Assembly (NCBI RefSeq): GCF_943913695.1 | Contig: NZ_CALTZE010000172.1 | Coordinates: forward strand, 1-6,122 | Direction of reading: 5' to 3' | Origin: an uncultured Marmoricola sp. | Lineage (GTDB): Bacteria; Actinomycetota; Actinomycetes; Propionibacteriales; Nocardioidaceae | DNA length: 6,122 bases | Shown here: positions 1 through 6,060 of the stretch, piece by piece | Numbering within the stretch: the first letter of the stretch is position 1 | Layout of the letters: each line of letters begins with the position of its first letter | Program-made: the position numbers and the translations under genes | Notes under the pieces: model-generated | What the model was told of the DNA's origin: nothing | Databases searched by the model: none | What the model saw: the letters and a program-made list of their open reading frames with translations, nothing else

Positions 1-371
1 CCCCCTCCAGCACCCCGTCGGGCACTCCGTCCGGCACTCCGTCGGGCACGCCGGTCCTCACCCGACCCCAGCCGCCCCGGATCGGCGTGCCGAGTGCCGG
101 ACGGCCGGGCGGTCGCACCAGCGTGATCGTGCGGTGGCAGGCGACGTCCGACGCAGTCAGCCGGCAGGTGACGGGCTACCGGGTCGCCGCGCTGCAGCTC
201 GGCGCCCGTCAGCAGGTACGCCGCACCTACCGCACCGCGAGCGTTCCCGCCGCCGCGCGGAGCGTCGAGGTGCTGCTGCCCCGCGGTCGCTACCGCGTCA
301 CGGTGGAGGCGGTGAACCGGGTGGGCTGGTCCGCGCCGTCGGCCCGCTCGGCGGTCGTCGTGGCTCGCTGA
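1..371 (+). CDS. C-terminal part of a fibronectin type III domain protein (5' end outside window)
   Basis: The reading frame is already open at the window edge (first full codon at 3) and ends at TGA 369-371, giving 122 visible residues. The first 17 or so form a low-complexity linker in which Pro-Ser-Gly-Thr repeats three times. A stretch starting near 'QPPRIGVPSAG' then has the layout of one fibronectin type III (FnIII) domain: a B-strand Trp in 'VIVRW', 'TGYRV' for strand C, and a C-terminal 'YRVTVEAVNRVGWSAPS' that matches the classic Y-x-V-x-V-x-A-x-N-x-x-G-x-S-x-P-S ending. The protein stops just after this domain, with no sortase signal or membrane anchor. Terminal FnIII modules on Pro/Ser/Thr linkers are common in secreted or surface enzymes of actinobacteria, so an extracytoplasmic location is likely. 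The catalytic or main part lies upstream and cannot be identified. The first ATG at 87 falls inside the domain and is not a plausible start. The FnIII call is firm; the overall function is unknown. Confidence 0.8.
   Translation, partial: PSSTPSGTPSGTPSGTPVLTRPQPPRIGVPSAGRPGGRTSVIVRWQATSDAVSRQVTGYRVAALQLGARQQVRRTYRTASVPAAARSVEVLLPRGRYRVTVEAVNRVGWSAPSARSAVVVAR
15..50 (+). repeat. Three tandem 12-bp coding repeats (Pro-Ser-Gly-Thr linker)
   Basis: Three in-frame 12-bp units run 15-26, 27-38 and 39-50, with consensus ccgtcsggcact; each encodes Pro-Ser-Gly-Thr. The units differ at only two positions (tcg/tcc and act/acg), so they look like fairly recent slippage or duplication products. They form the flexible linker before the FnIII domain. 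The array may extend beyond the left edge, because the preceding codons read Pro-Ser-Ser-Thr. Confidence 0.8.
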
Positions 372-397
372 GGCCGTGGCCTCAGCCGGCCACGGCC
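368..397. terminator. Probable bidirectional terminator overlapping two convergent stop codons
   Basis: A perfect 10-bp inverted repeat (372-381 pairing with 388-397) encloses a 6-nt loop, TCAGCC. The stop of the helicase gene (382-384) is in the loop, and the stop of the FnIII gene (369-371) directly abuts the left arm. A second, mutually exclusive perfect 8-bp inverted repeat (368-375 with 378-385) uses the same left-arm bases around a 2-nt centre. Neither has a T-tract, which is usual for GC-rich actinobacterial terminators. Its position between convergent genes supports termination in both directions; activity is inferred. Confidence 0.6.
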
Positions 398-2454
398 GAG
401 CCCGAGGCGCTCGCCGCCGCCAGGCGTCGCAGCGCCTGGCGCACCAGCTCGCCGTCGTGGGTCTGCCACATCGGCGGCAGGCTCGCGCGGAGGAACCCGG
501 AGTAGCGGGCGGAGACCAGCCGCGGGTCGAGGCAGGCCACGACCCCGCGGTCGGTGGAGGTGCGGATCAACCGGCCCGAGCCCTGGGCGAGGAGCAGGGC
601 GGCGTGGGTGGCGGCGACCTGCATGAACCCGTTGCCGCCACGTCGCTCCACGGCACGCTGGCGTGCCGAGAGCAGGGGGTCGTCGGGACGCGGGAAGGGG
701 ATCCGGTCGATGATCACCAGCGAGCAGGTCTCACCGGGCACGTCGATGCCCTGCCACAGGCTCAGCGTGCCGAAGAGGTTGGTGTGGGGGTCCTCGACGA
801 ACTGCCGGGCGAGCTCGGGCAGCTGCGCCTCTCCCTGCGCCAGGGTGGTCAGGTGCGGGAGCGCCTCTCGGACGTGCTCGGCGGCCGCCTGCGCCGCCCT
901 GCGGCTGGAGAAGAGACCCAGCGTGCGGCCCTCGGCGGCGTCGACTAGCCCGGTGATCTCCTCCAGCTGCGCCGGACCTAGCCCGTCGCGACCGGGCGGG
1001 GGCAGGTGGCGGGCGACGTAGAGCATGGCCTGGCGCGGGTAGTCGAAGGGCGAGCCCACATCGAGCCCGGACCAGGCCTGCGTACGGCCGTCGCCGTCCT
1101 CGCTATCCGCAGCGCGCGCGTCGTCGGCCGCGCCGTCGGCCGACCTCGCTGCCGGCGCCACCCGCTCGTGGGGCAGCAGCCCCAGGGAGCCGGCCACGGC
1201 GTCGAAGTCGCCGCCGAGCTTGAGGGTGGCCGAGGTCATCACCACCGTCTTCTCCGACAGCAGCCGCTCACGCATCGGGCCCGCCACGTCGAGGGGCGCG
1301 ACCTGCAGGATCTTGCCGCCCCGCAGCCGGTCGCGCTCGGCGGCCCAGAGCACGTCGTGCTCGGAGAGGGCCGCCATCCGCTCCGCGGTGGTGAAGAGCT
1401 CCTGCGCCCACCCGCGCACCTGCTGCACGCCGGCGTCGGGGGGCTGTCCGTCACGGGGCTGCGACGGCAGCGCCGAGACCACCGCTCGGGCGGAGTCGCG
1501 CACCTGGGCCAGAGCGTCGACCAGCTGCTCCGGCGGCGGGTCGAGCCGGCCGGGAGCGGTCGCGCCCAGTGCGTCGAGGAGTGCGCCGGCGGCGTCCTCC
1601 AGCGCGTCGACGGGGCTCGCCGTTTCGCCGTCGTCGCGCACGTGCCGCTCGGCGCGTCGGGCGGTCCGCTCCACCTCCCCCACCGAGAGCTCGTCGGTCG
1701 CGGCCTGGGTGACCCTCGCGACCAGCTCGTGCGCCTCGTCGACCACCACGACGTCGTAGGAGGGGATCATGGGGATGCCCTCGACCGCGTCGATCGCTAG
1801 CAGCGAGTGGTTGGTGACCACCAGCTGGGCGCGTTGGGCGCGCTCGCGGGCGAGCTCGGCGAAGCACTCCTCGCCGAAGGGGCACCGGCTCGCGCCGAGG
1901 CACTCGCGGTGGCTGATGCTGACCTGTCGCCAGGCCCGGTCGCCGTGGCGCGGGGCGTGGTCGCGCTCGCCGGTCTCCGAGCCTGCCGCCTGCTCCTCCA
2001 CCCACTCGCGGAGCTCGAGCACCTCGGCGGCGAGCGAGCCCTCGGCGACGGCCTCGGCGTCGATGAGGGCACCCTGGTCGTCGGGCACGCCGTCGCGGAC
2101 CCGGTGCAGGCAGGCGTAGTTGGAGCGGCCCTTGAGCACCGCGGTCGTGGCGCCGGCCAGCCCCTCCACCTCGCGCACGGCCTCCAGCAGCGTGGGCAGG
2201 TCGCGCTCGAGCAGCTGGTGCTGGAGCGCCAGCGTGGCGGTCGCCACGACCACCCGCTGCCCATGCAGCAGGGCGGGCACGAGGTAGGCCAGCGACTTGC
2301 CGGTGCCGGTGCCGGCCTGCACGAGCAGGTGACGACCCTCACTCATCGCGGTCGCCACGGCCTCGGCCATGGCGCTCTGACCTGGGCGTTCCTCCCCACC
2401 GACGGCGGCGACCGCTGCCGAAAGAACTGCCTGCACGGTCGGCTGCAAACTCAC
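382..2454 (-). CDS. DinG/YoaA-type ATP-dependent DNA helicase (XPD-like SF2, Fe-S)
   Basis: This 690-residue protein has the full motif set of the DinG/XPD helicases, which unwind DNA 5' to 3' and act on structured or damaged DNA in the cytoplasm. In order there is a Q-motif-like 'RPGQ' (23-26), Walker A 'GTGTGKS' (48-54), four cysteines at 115, 185, 191 and 197 placed as in the family's Fe-S domain, 'TNHSLL' (214-219), the DEAH box (239-242), 'TSAT' (407-410), 'QGIDVPG' (568-574) and motif VI 'QGSGRLIR' (624-631). The absence of an N-terminal exonuclease domain makes it closer to E. coli YoaA/DinG than to the long Gram-positive DinG. Residues about 431-462 form an Ala/Asp-rich, probably disordered insertion. 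The GTG start keeps the Q motif; an AAGG lies 7 nt upstream. A later Met29 start would remove the Q motif. It is transcribed alone, convergent with the FnIII gene and divergent from the transporter. No LexA-type operator is visible upstream. The family call is firm; the exact substrate is not known. Confidence 0.93.
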   Translation of the reverse strand: MSLQPTVQAVLSAAVAAVGGEERPGQSAMAEAVATAMSEGRHLLVQAGTGTGKSLAYLVPALLHGQRVVVATATLALQHQLLERDLPTLLEAVREVEGLAGATTAVLKGRSNYACLHRVRDGVPDDQGALIDAEAVAEGSLAAEVLELREWVEEQAAGSETGERDHAPRHGDRAWRQVSISHRECLGASRCPFGEECFAELARERAQRAQLVVTNHSLLAIDAVEGIPMIPSYDVVVVDEAHELVARVTQAATDELSVGEVERTARRAERHVRDDGETASPVDALEDAAGALLDALGATAPGRLDPPPEQLVDALAQVRDSARAVVSALPSQPRDGQPPDAGVQQVRGWAQELFTTAERMAALSEHDVLWAAERDRLRGGKILQVAPLDVAGPMRERLLSEKTVVMTSATLKLGGDFDAVAGSLGLLPHERVAPAARSADGAADDARAADSEDGDGRTQAWSGLDVGSPFDYPRQAMLYVARHLPPPGRDGLGPAQLEEITGLVDAAEGRTLGLFSSRRAAQAAAEHVREALPHLTTLAQGEAQLPELARQFVEDPHTNLFGTLSLWQGIDVPGETCSLVIIDRIPFPRPDDPLLSARQRAVERRGGNGFMQVAATHAALLLAQGSGRLIRTSTDRGVVACLDPRLVSARYSGFLRASLPPMWQTHDGELVRQALRRLAAASASGSAVAG

Positions 2455-2470
2455 CCGCGCACCTTATGCT
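2443..2470 (+). promoter_or_regulatory. Candidate promoter for the BCCT transporter gene
   Basis: TATGCT at 2465-2470 fits TAnnnT and lies 16 bp after CTGCAA (2443-2448), a 3-of-6 match to TTGACA. Transcription would start near 2477 and leave a leader of about 110 nt that includes the inverted repeats at 2484-2513. The -35 part lies within the first codons of the divergent helicase gene. The match is weak and rests on pattern alone. Confidence 0.25.
2461..2466 (-). promoter_or_regulatory. Candidate -10 or ribosome-binding site for the helicase gene
   Basis: Read on the minus strand this is TAAGGT, which fits the loose actinobacterial -10 pattern TAnnnT. Its end is 6 nt before the GTG start, so transcription from it would begin at about the first base of the start codon, giving a leaderless mRNA. 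The same bases contain AAGG, a reasonable Shine-Dalgarno core 7 nt from the GTG. The two readings exclude each other for one transcript. No good -35 element is seen at 17 nt. Confidence 0.35.
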
Positions 2471-2483
2471 GACAAACTGACAC

Positions 2484-2513
2484 GTCCACACGGTGCAACC
2501 GTGGCCTGTGGAC
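2484..2513. repeat. Nested inverted repeats upstream of the BCCT gene
   Basis: GTCCACA (2484-2490) pairs exactly with TGTGGAC (2507-2513). CACGGT (2489-2494) pairs with ACCGTG (2498-2503) around a GCA loop. The two arms overlap by two bases on the left, so they cannot both form completely; an 8-bp-spaced CTGACA direct repeat lies immediately to the left. It could be a palindromic operator or a 5'-leader hairpin of the transporter mRNA. Confidence 0.4.
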
Positions 2514-2575
2514 AGGCCGACCGGCACTCGCGGCGGGGCTGGACCGACCTCTTCTCGCACACCGCCCGACTGGTA

Positions 2576-2582
2576 GAGAGGT
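2576..2582 (+). promoter_or_regulatory. Ribosome-binding site that sets the BCCT start
   Basis: The purine run ending in GAGAGG lies 6 nt before the ATG at 2588. It is the only good Shine-Dalgarno site near the open frame. It therefore favours 2588 over the upstream in-frame GTG/ATG options near 2500, which have no comparable site and would add 29 residues of atypical Arg/Trp/His-rich sequence. Confidence 0.7.
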
Positions 2583-2587
2583 GCCAC

Positions 2588-4360
2588 ATGGCTACCACCG
2601 TTCATCCGCACCAGGACTCCTCCCCCGACCCCGACGACCACGTCCCTCCCAGCCAGTCGCACGCCGCCGGTGGTGACGACGTACACCCCGCCCTGGAGTG
2701 TCCGGTCGCCGCCGAGGAGTCAGGTGGCGGCATCGACAAGATCGTCTTCGGCGTGACCGCGGTGATCGCGGTGGCCTTCCTCGTGTGGGGCTTCGTCAGC
2801 ACCTCCTCGCTGAGCACCAGCTCCGGCAACGCCCTGGAGTGGACGGTCACCAACGCCGGCTGGCTCTTCGTCCTCACCGCCAGCGCCTTCGTGGTCTTCG
2901 TGATCTACCTCGCGCTCGGCAAGTACGGCGACATCCGGCTCGGCAACGACTACGAGAAGCCCGAGTTCCGGACCATCTCGTGGATCGCGATGATGTTCAG
3001 CGCCGGCATGGGCATCGGCCTGATGTTCTGGGGCGCCGCCGAGCCGATCTACCACTTCACCGGCCCGCCGCCCGGCACCGCCGAGGCGGGCAGCGACGAG
3101 GCCATCCGGACCGCGATGGCGACCACGCTCTTCCACTGGACGCTGCACCCGTGGGCCATCTACGCCGTCCTCGGCATCGCCGTGGCCTACTCGGTCTACC
3201 GCAAGGGCCGCCCGCAGCTGATCAGCGCGGTCTTCACCCCGCTCTTCGGCGAGCGGGCCATGAAGGGTCCCGGCGGCAAGGTGATCGACATCCTGGCGAT
3301 CTTCGCGACGCTCTTCGGCTCGGCGGCCTCGCTGGGTCTCGGCGCGCTGCAGATCGGCTCCGGGATGCAGATCGTGGGATGGCTCGGCTCGGTCGGCAAC
3401 GCCGCCCTGGTCGGCATCATCACCTTCCTGACCATCTGCTTCATCATCTCCGCGGTCTCCGGCATCGAGCGCGGCATCCAGTGGCTCTCCAACACCAACA
3501 TGGTGCTGGCGCTGGTGCTCGCCGCCTTCGTCTTCGTCGCGGGGCCGACCATCTTCATCCTCGACCTGCTGCCGACGGCCGTGGGCTCCTACGCCCAGGA
3601 CATGGCGGCGATGTCGGCGCGCACCGACGCGGCCGGGGGCGATGAGATGGCCAGCTGGCTCGGCAGCTGGACGATCTTCTACTGGGCCTGGTGGCTGAGC
3701 TGGACGCCCTTCGTCGGCCTGTTCATCGCGCGGATCTCCCGTGGCCGCACGATCCGCCAGTTCGTCACGGGCGTACTGCTGGTGCCGAGCCTGGTCTCGC
3801 TGGTGTGGTTCTGCATCTTCGGCGGCACCGCGATCTTCCAGCAGCGCGAGGGCACCGACCTCGCCGCCGCGGCCAGCGCCGAGAGCATGCTCTTCCAAGT
3901 GCTCGAGGGACTGCCGCTGACGACGATCACCTCGGTGCTCGTGATGGTGCTGGTCGCGATCTTCTTCGTCTCCGGCGCCGACGCGGCCTCCATCGTGATG
4001 GGCACGCTCTCGGAGAAGGGCACCATCGAGCCGTCCCGCTTCACCGTGGTCTTCTGGGGTGTCGCCACCGGAGGGGTCGCGGCGATCATGCTGCTGCTGG
4101 GCGACTCCGAGGACAAGGGATCGGCGTTGACGGGGCTGCAGAACCTCACCATCGTCGCCGCCCTGCCCTTCGTGCTCGTCATGATCGGGCTCTGCGTCGC
4201 ACTGATGAAGGACCTGCGCAACGACCCGTTGATCGTGCGTCGCAAGTACGGCACCTGGGCCGTCGAGCACGCCGTCGTCGACGGCGTCACCAAGCACGGC
4301 GACGACTTCTCGATCGCGGTCGAGGAGAACGGCCAGGGCTCCAAGCGCTACACCGAGTAG
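2588..4360 (+). CDS. BCCT-family transporter, probably glycine betaine/compatible solute:Na+ symporter
   Basis: This 590-residue inner-membrane protein has about 12 predicted hydrophobic helices (roughly residues 52-70, 91-110, 132-152, 181-203, 234-255, 270-290, 301-325, 357-378, 391-414, 446-470, 483-504 and 518-539). The family signatures are clear: 'GMGIGLMFWGAAEP' (140-153) and the aromatic substrate box 'YWAWWLSWTPF' (365-375), whose Trp368, Trp369 and Trp372 line up with BetP Trp373, Trp374 and Trp377. The Gly-Met-Gly-Ile-Gly form points to Na+-coupled betaine-type substrates instead of the carnitine/butyrobetaine exchange of CaiT. At the expected second Na+ site, BetP Thr467-Ser468 is Ser462-Gly463 here. 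The N-terminal tail (about 48 residues) is acidic and His-bearing with no Lys or Arg; the C-terminal tail (about 50) has mixed charge, unlike BetP's strongly basic osmosensing helix. It stands alone, divergent from the helicase and convergent with hflX. Substrate (betaine, ectoine, proline or choline) cannot be settled from sequence. Confidence 0.93.
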   Translation: MATTVHPHQDSSPDPDDHVPPSQSHAAGGDDVHPALECPVAAEESGGGIDKIVFGVTAVIAVAFLVWGFVSTSSLSTSSGNALEWTVTNAGWLFVLTASAFVVFVIYLALGKYGDIRLGNDYEKPEFRTISWIAMMFSAGMGIGLMFWGAAEPIYHFTGPPPGTAEAGSDEAIRTAMATTLFHWTLHPWAIYAVLGIAVAYSVYRKGRPQLISAVFTPLFGERAMKGPGGKVIDILAIFATLFGSAASLGLGALQIGSGMQIVGWLGSVGNAALVGIITFLTICFIISAVSGIERGIQWLSNTNMVLALVLAAFVFVAGPTIFILDLLPTAVGSYAQDMAAMSARTDAAGGDEMASWLGSWTIFYWAWWLSWTPFVGLFIARISRGRTIRQFVTGVLLVPSLVSLVWFCIFGGTAIFQQREGTDLAAAASAESMLFQVLEGLPLTTITSVLVMVLVAIFFVSGADAASIVMGTLSEKGTIEPSRFTVVFWGVATGGVAAIMLLLGDSEDKGSALTGLQNLTIVAALPFVLVMIGLCVALMKDLRNDPLIVRRKYGTWAVEHAVVDGVTKHGDDFSIAVEENGQGSKRYTE

Positions 4361-4373
4361 CCCACGCACAGCA

Positions 4374-4420
4374 ACACGGCTGGGGCCCGGTCACCGTCGG
4401 CGACCAGGCCCCAGCCGTGT
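4374..4420. terminator. Strong bidirectional terminator between BCCT and hflX
   Basis: A perfect 14-bp stem (4374-4387 with 4407-4420) encloses a 19-nt loop that itself contains a 4-bp stem (4389-4392 with 4402-4405). It begins 13 bp after the transporter stop and lies 56 bp past the hflX stop on the other strand, so it can serve both genes. There is no T-tract on either side. The length and perfection of the stem make a chance origin unlikely. Confidence 0.85.
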
Positions 4421-4476
4421 CGTAAGCCCGCACGCGTCGATTCGGTGCCGGGGCCGAGCTGGGTCTGGGCTGAGGC

Positions 4477-5979
4477 TCAGGCGTACGTCGCGAGCTCGGC
4501 GCCCAGCGCCTCGTGCACGCGCGCGGTGACCCGCGTGCCCTCGGCGGTGTGCTCGAGCGAGAGCACCTCGCCGCTGTCGTGGATCCGGGAGAGCAGGTCG
4601 CCGCGGTCGTAGGGCAGCAGCACCTCGACCTCGACGGCGGGGCGCGGCAGGTCGGCCTCGACGGCCGCGCGCAGCTCCTCGATGCCCTCGCCGGAGTGCG
4701 CCGAGACGACCACGGAGTGGGGCTCGCGCTGGCGCAGCCGGGCCACCACCATCGGGTCGGCGACGTCGGCCTTGTTGAGGGCGACCAGCTCGGGCAGCTC
4801 GTCGGCGCCGATGTCGGCCAGCACCGCGCGCACGGCGGTGAGCTGGCCCTCGGGGTCGGGGTGGGAGCCGTCGACCACGTGGAGCACCAGGTCGGCCCCG
4901 GCGACCTCCTCCAGCGTCGAGCGGAACGCCTCGACCAGCTGGTGCGGCAGGTGCCGCACGAAGCCGACCGTGTCGCTCATCGTGTAGGTGCGCCCGTCGG
5001 CGGTCTCGGTGCGGCGGGTGCGCGGGTCGAGGGTGGCGAAGAGCGCGTCCTCGACGAGGACGCCGGCGTCGGTCAGCCGGTTGAGCAGCGAGGACTTGCC
5101 GGCGTTGGTGTAGCCCGCGATCGCGACGCTCGGCACCTGGTGGCGCTGGCGGTCGGCCCGCTTGGTCTCACGGGTGGTGCGCATGTGTGCCAGGTCGCGG
5201 CGCAGCTTGGCGATCTTGGTGTTGATCCGGCGCCGGTCGGTCTCGATCTTGGTCTCACCGGGGCCGCGGCCGCCGATGCCGGCACCGCCCGCCACCCGGC
5301 CGCCGGCCTGGCGCGAGAGGTTGCCACCCCAGCCGCGCAGTCGCTGCTTCATGTAGTTCAGCTGTGCCAGCTCGACCTGCGCCTGCGCCTCGCGCGACTT
5401 CGCGTGCTGGGCGAAGATGTCGAGGATCAGCGCCGTACGGTCGACGACCTTGACCTTGACCTTGTCCTCGAGGTTGCGCAGCTGGCTGGGGGCCAGCTCG
5501 CCGTCGCAGATCACGGTGTCGGCGCCGGTCGCGCGCACGATCTCGGCCAGGCCCTCGACCTTGCCGCGGCCGATGTAGGTCGCGGGGTCGGGGCTGTCGC
5601 GTCGCTGGTAGAGCGCGTCGAGCACCTCCGAGCCGGCGGTCTCGGCCAGCAGGGCGAGCTCGGCCATGGAGTTCTCGGCGTCGGCGACCGTGCCCTCGGT
5701 CCAGACGCCGACCAGGACCACGCGCTCCAGGCGCAGCTGGCGGTACTCGACCTCGGAGATGTCCTCCAGCTCGGTCGAGAGCCCCGCCACCCGGCGCAGC
5801 GAGTGGCGTGCCGCCAGGTCGAGCTCGCCGGTGGTCTGGTCGCGGTCGTCGCTCAGGTCGTCGTGCCGGTCGTCAGGCGCGTCGTCGTACAGGTCGTGGT
5901 GGTCGGTGGACTCCTCGTCCCAGACGGCCGTGGCGGCCAGCTCCTGGGAGAGGTCGAGGTGCTGCGGTGCGTTCGTCAT
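4477..5979 (-). CDS. hflX: GTPase HflX
   Basis: This 500-residue protein is a ribosome-associated GTPase that in other bacteria splits stalled 70S ribosomes under stress. The HflX N-domain starts near 'VVLVGVW' (87-93) and includes 'TYIGRGKVEGL' (134-144). A basic, Gly-rich linker typical of HflX follows ('GAGIGGRGPGETKIETDRRR', 232-251). The G domain has G1 'GYTNAGKS' (289-296), G2 'FATLDPRTR' (314-322), G3 'DTVGF' (336-340), G4 'NKAD' (402-405) and G5 'SAHSGEG' (426-432), so all nucleotide-binding motifs are intact. It is longer than E. coli HflX (about 426) mainly because of an N-terminal extension of about 75 residues, whose first 50 are rich in Asp and His. The ATG at 5979 has no clear Shine-Dalgarno; TAATCT 9 nt upstream could instead drive a nearly leaderless mRNA. 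A hairpin at 6061-6082 separates it from the gene upstream, so it is likely transcribed alone. Identity is firm; the start could be internal. Confidence 0.95.
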   Translation of the reverse strand: MTNAPQHLDLSQELAATAVWDEESTDHHDLYDDAPDDRHDDLSDDRDQTTGELDLAARHSLRRVAGLSTELEDISEVEYRQLRLERVVLVGVWTEGTVADAENSMAELALLAETAGSEVLDALYQRRDSPDPATYIGRGKVEGLAEIVRATGADTVICDGELAPSQLRNLEDKVKVKVVDRTALILDIFAQHAKSREAQAQVELAQLNYMKQRLRGWGGNLSRQAGGRVAGGAGIGGRGPGETKIETDRRRINTKIAKLRRDLAHMRTTRETKRADRQRHQVPSVAIAGYTNAGKSSLLNRLTDAGVLVEDALFATLDPRTRRTETADGRTYTMSDTVGFVRHLPHQLVEAFRSTLEEVAGADLVLHVVDGSHPDPEGQLTAVRAVLADIGADELPELVALNKADVADPMVVARLRQREPHSVVVSAHSGEGIEELRAAVEADLPRPAVEVEVLLPYDRGDLLSRIHDSGEVLSLEHTAEGTRVTARVHEALGAELATYA

Positions 5980-5988
5980 ACGGCGTCC

Positions 5989-5994
5989 AGATTA
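5989..5994 (-). promoter_or_regulatory. Candidate -10 element for hflX
   Basis: On the minus strand this reads TAATCT, matching TAnnnT, and ends 9 nt before the hflX ATG. Transcription would start about 2-3 nt before the ATG, giving an almost leaderless message. That agrees with the lack of a Shine-Dalgarno site. No good -35 hexamer is found at 17-18 nt, so the call rests on one hexamer and its position. Confidence 0.4.
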
Positions 5995-6060
5995 GTTCGC
6001 CCGGCCCAGCCCGGCGAGCCGGTTTTCGACCAACCCGCTCCCTCGGGCCCGGCGTGTCGC

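Larger units (their letters stand above)
2455..2587. promoter_or_regulatory. Divergent intergenic region between the helicase and BCCT genes
   Basis: The 133-bp gap must hold the 5' signals of both flanking genes. Two TAnnnT-type -10 candidates overlap on opposite strands at 2461-2470. To their right is a direct repeat of CTGACA (2469-2474 and 2477-2482, an 8-bp period). Next comes an interrupted 7-bp inverted repeat (2484-2490 with 2507-2513) that surrounds an alternative 6-bp one (2489-2494 with 2498-2503). These could be operator half-sites or a leader hairpin for the transporter mRNA. No known operator consensus was recognised, so this is a candidate control region only. Confidence 0.45.

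Noticed and set aside
376..2472. Several plus-strand open frames (376-948, 1006-1800, 1807-2472) over the helicase gene
   Set aside because: They are Arg/Gly/Ala/His-rich shadows of the helicase gene, have no domains, and the minus-strand product carries every helicase motif.
2501..2587. Upstream start for the transporter, adding 29 residues
   Set aside because: No Shine-Dalgarno site precedes it, the added residues are unlike a BCCT N-terminus, and GAGAGG sits at the right distance before the ATG at 2588.
2455..2587. LexA operator in front of the DinG-like helicase gene
   Set aside because: E. coli dinG is SOS-controlled, so I looked, but there is no GAAC-N4-GTTC pattern in the gap.
2720..4369. 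Long open frame (549 codons) antisense to the transporter gene
   Set aside because: Its translation is Asp/Glu/Arg/Gly/His-rich without domains, it mirrors the GC-rich third positions of the transporter, and the opposite strand has an unmistakable BCCT protein.
5840..5900. GTCGTC-rich simple repeat that might be a repeat array
   Set aside because: It is the coding sequence of the Asp-rich HflX N-terminus read from the other strand; there are no fixed repeat units or spacers.
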